Shown here: positions 61,313 to 64,000 of the stretch, in pieces | Layout: each line of letters begins with the position of its first letter | Numbering within the stretch: the stretch's first letter is position 1 | DNA from: Sipunculus nudus | Taxonomy: Eukaryota; Annelida; Sipuncula; Golfingiida; Sipunculidae | Assembly: GCA_026874595.1 (NCBI GenBank) | Contig: CM049320.1 | Location: 20,407,714 to 20,471,713, forward strand | Direction of reading: 5' to 3' | DNA: 64,000 bases | Made by a program: the position numbers and the translations under genes | The notes under the pieces: generated by a model | Told to the model about the DNA's origin: nothing | Databases searched by the model: none | The model's input: only the letters and a program-made list of their open reading frames with translations

Positions 61313-61590
61313 GATCCTGTGGTTTGTATGGTAATACGACCAAATCTGCCGAGGACAATGGGCTATGGGTACGACTATATTAACCCAGTAATTATTGTAC
61401 AGTTTAACGTAACAGTTCGAGATGACCTGTGGGTTTTGGTTATTATATTTTGGACATTAAGCATGACGGATTTTAGAACCTTCTTCACCTCTGTGGCAGA
61501 ACCTATCACATGTACATTCTCTGTTAATTTGCTCGTGTGTTTGAACAGGGAACAGAAGCTCAGGTGGCTACAGCCCTTACTGTCTTATTC
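61313..61590 (+). pseudogene. Divergent exon-4-like stretch of the secreted family, opposite strand
   Basis: An open + strand frame begins SDPVVCMVIRP and continues DYINPVIIVQFNVTVRD with a Trp ten residues later. Copy A exon 4 begins DPVIKV (codon split after SD-like context) and has DFLFPLPDMFVNVSVRD with a Trp ten residues after RD. Spacing in this core is identical. About 17 residues are missing between the two parts. Beyond this the match fades (CTFS against CGFS). No upstream exons on the + strand were recognised. It is either an inverted relic or a distant homolog. Confidence 0.4.
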
Positions 61591-62169
61591 AACATCAGGC
61601 GGCACTGGAGTTGTGTGTCTCTACTTATAATTTTAGTAATTTTTTTAGTCTAAAAGCTTTAGTCGGAAAGCTTATTTATCTTGGGGAATAGCGGGATAAC
61701 CTTTTTATTTTTATATATCTATGATCTACCTATGTATATTTTTAATAACATGATCATGATAATCCTTGGTGAAAATACATAACTATATGTACCTATGTAA
61801 AGATATATATATATATATATATGTATGTATATGTATATGTACAGGGAAAGTAATTATATATGCACACTTATGTTTATGGATTACAAATGTGGTATTTGTA
61901 TATTTATATATATATATATATATATTAAAGTAATATAAAAATAGAGATTAGGGCGTTTCACTGTTTGTGACATATTAAATAGGTTTATACCAGAAACTGC
62001 GGTAAATGGCAAAATTTCTTGAGGTTTACGACGACCTGCAGGAGTATAGAAAAAGCACGCCATTAGTATCAGTATGCAATTAAGCCTGGGCGCATTAGGG
62101 TTGAGTGCCCAAAGTTGAGTGTCTTATCAGGAATGAACCACTTTTGCCACATTTACGGTAGCAAACATC

Positions 62170-62290
62170 GAACTCTTTGAAGTCTGTCATTAAAACATCG
62201 AAGGTGCATGGACACTCAATGGCTCATGTAAAAATCTATTTAAAGTCTGTCAATAAAACATCAAAGGCGCATGGACACTCAATACACCAC
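62170..62290. repeat. Two tandem units of about 64 bp
   Basis: AAGTCTGTCATTAAAACATC...GCATGGACACTCAAT followed by a copy with few changes. Confidence 0.8.
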
Positions 62291-62327
62291 GCAAAAAAAA
62301 TCAATTATTCAGAGCAGAAAGAGCGTA

Positions 62328-62475
62328 ACAAACTGGGAGCAAGAATTGCGTTGGTTATGAGTCCGAGTATATTGATATATATTTGTTGAATCCATAGCCT
62401 GACAAACTGGGAGCAAGAATTGCGTTGGTTATGAGTCCGAGTATATTGATATATATTTGTTGAATCCATAACCTG
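62328..62475. repeat. Two near-identical 74-bp direct repeats
   Basis: ACAAACTGGGAGCAAGAATT starts at 62328 and again at 62402. The copies differ only near their ends (tagcct against aacctg), so the duplication is recent. Confidence 0.9.
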
Positions 62476-62537
62476 TTCATAATTGATAAATGGGGACTCA
62501 AATTGGTCGATTAACTTATAAGCATACACACACACAC

Positions 62538-62568
<31 letters not shown>

Positions 62569-62574
62569 CTATTT

Positions 62575-62700
62575 CTTTCTAGCCTCTGTCTACGATGGCG
62601 ACCAACAGGCGAATGTACTGTTACATTCATGTACAGTTCGGTGTAACGTTTCTGTGGACCAATGGTTTGAATTGAGGATTGCTGTTGCGGCATTTTGAGA
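62575..62700 (-). repeat. Repeat arm 1 next to a (TA)n tract
   Basis: The reverse complement matches 63305-63425: words ATTC.AACC, CCACAGAA, TTACACC, TGGTCGCCA in order. Each arm borders a (TA)n tract on the same relative side. Confidence 0.5.
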
Positions 62701-63009
62701 AGTCCTGAAGCTGCTCAAAATACATTATATTGTTTTCCAACCATTCATAGTAAATTTCTCTTTGATATCGTGCTTACAATTCGTCAAGACGAACTACTAC
62801 GCCTTAAATATTTATTTCTATAATATTCATGCCACGGTTTTTTTTTTTTGCCTATTGGGGTTCGAACTTATTTTCTGCGCAAATACAACTAAGCTACATC
62901 CGTCACGGAAACTGCCTCATGAAGTCGATAGTGTACAAAGCCACTCTGACCCACAATCAATTAGAAGACTAATTTGGTGTCACGGGAGGCGCATTCAAAG
63001 ATATATATA

Positions 63010-63104
63010 GAAACAACATATACTCTTTCAAAATTAAAAATTGCAAAAGACAGATACAGAAACAACATATAATCTTTCAAAATTAAAAATTACAAAAAAA
63101 GATG
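63010..63104. repeat. Two tandem units of about 47 bp
   Basis: AGAAACAACATATACTCTTT then AGAAACAACATATAATCTTT, each followed by CAAAATTAAAAATT. Confidence 0.8.
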
Positions 63105-63304
63105 AACCATGCCTCCTGAAATATATTTGAAACATGGAAGAATAAGCGAAATATTACCCACTACATGGGGATTAATGAAAATACCATAAACGAATAAAAG
63201 AAAAAGCGGACTATGCAATTAACGCCTGGAGAAAAAAACAGTGATAGAAAACAATCAAGAACAATAGCCTCAATCGAAGATGGGAACAATTCTGGAAATG
63301 CCCC

Positions 63305-63425
63305 CACAACAATCATCTATTCTAACCTACGTACCACAGAACGAGATTACACCTCCCCGTACAGGAACACGACAGTCGGCTCTCCTGATGGTCGCCACCA
63401 TGCATGGAGGATGAACATCAATGGT
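63305..63425 (+). repeat. Repeat arm 2 next to a (TA)n tract
   Basis: Inverted partner of 62575-62700. The frame 63213-63458 through it is therefore likely repeat sequence, not a gene. Confidence 0.5.
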
Positions 63426-63485
63426 AACGAATCTGACCTTTATTTCAGTACATCCTAATATGCTCTGCACACAGTTTCGAGCACT

Positions 63486-63489
<4 letters not shown>

Positions 63490-63533
<44 letters not shown>
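63490..63533. repeat. (TA)n microsatellite
   Basis: TA tract just right of repeat arm 2. Similar tracts are at 61805-61822, 61905-61925 and 62538-62568. Confidence 0.95.
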
Positions 63534-63535
<2 letters not shown>

Positions 63536-64000
63536 CAAAGTAATACACATAGAAATTCAATACATCATAGTGAAAGTGCTCCATGCAGGGGAGCATCAAT
63601 AATGTATTATATACAGTTAGTTTTACCTCATATACTACAGAACTGTTTCTTGAGTAGAGCTGACTAGCCGGCTCACTTTTCAGGTACTAAATGAACTGGT
63701 CAGATATGCGGCGGAAGTTCGCCAAAATAGGTAGGATTGGTCTGGGGTTATTCTGTTTGGTGAGGTTTTTGATGGGGCCCAGGTGGCTATTGGGTTGCGC
63801 TTGTTCCCTGGGGATTTGTGCGATTACTTAACATTACAAAGCAGGTGTTTGGCCTTGTGTTTCCATGTAGAGGTCAGTTCGCATCTATTGGTCAGTGTGC
63901 TTTCTTCTGGTCTGCATATAATAAAATATTTTTCCGAGTTGCATAAGTTACATTTCTTCGTTGTGGTGGAGTAGGCCTTGCGTTTCGTGAGGATTTTCCT
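63534..64000. other. Unassigned right edge
   Basis: Less AT-rich than the flank; frames on both strands are short. It could be an old transposon, cut by the window edge. Confidence 0.3.

Noticed and set aside
1..64000. CRISPR arrays, operons, rRNA genes
   Set aside because: No regularly spaced short repeats with unique spacers, no rRNA sequence, and the gene structure is clearly eukaryotic.

Overview
This is an AT-rich eukaryotic window with GT-AG introns, many (TA)n microsatellites, and Penelope-like and Mutator-like transposon fragments. It carries tandem families of multi-exon genes and no prokaryotic features. The repeat content and gene style suggest a lophotrochozoan animal, most likely a mollusc; that is an inference, not proven from sequence.

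Left third (1-20 kb). Two intact paralogous SLC16/monocarboxylate-transporter-like genes lie on the + strand (852-4109 and 11880-16457). Each has five exons of identical length (205, 144, 630, 126 and 200 nt), all introns in phase 1, and encodes 434 residues. Each is followed on the - strand by a member of an unnamed secreted-protein family. The first member is intact (6684-8942, four exons, 309 aa). The second is decayed to an exon 3 relic (18494-18733) and a probable signal-exon relic. The order MCT > secreted gene < MCT > relic < suggests that a unit of about 11 kb was duplicated in tandem.

Middle (20-31 kb). I see no convincing host gene here. It holds a candidate Helentron-type non-autonomous element with internal repeats (20.38-21.95 kb), an array of about 365-bp repeats (22.56-24.06 kb), SINE-like and other repeat fragments, a possible transposase C-terminus (27.04 kb), and a GC-richer complex repeat of GATCGCAAT/CGGTAGCAA-type words (29.46-30.57 kb).

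Right half (32-64 kb). The secreted family continues on the - strand: one intact copy (32240-36105), one decayed copy lacking a recognisable signal exon (46549-48142), one pseudogene with all four exons (50864-53903), and exon relics at 44.88 and 58.19-58.79 kb. A divergent exon-4-like stretch lies on the opposite strand at 61.3 kb. Copies at 32-41.5 kb and 50.6-57.4 kb belong to long duplicated blocks. The first block holds about 2 kb absent from the second, including a Mutator-like transposase fragment. A degraded Penelope-like reverse transcriptase (42.2-43.1 kb), a tRNA-derived SINE, minisatellites and a near-perfect 30-bp-stem hairpin lie between the blocks.

The most interesting content is the secreted family: intact members with strict exon-length conservation beside pseudogenes at several stages of decay, interleaved with a transporter pair that differs at a key membrane arginine position. 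Exon limits were assigned by hand from GT/AG sites, reading phase and comparison of paralogs within the window.
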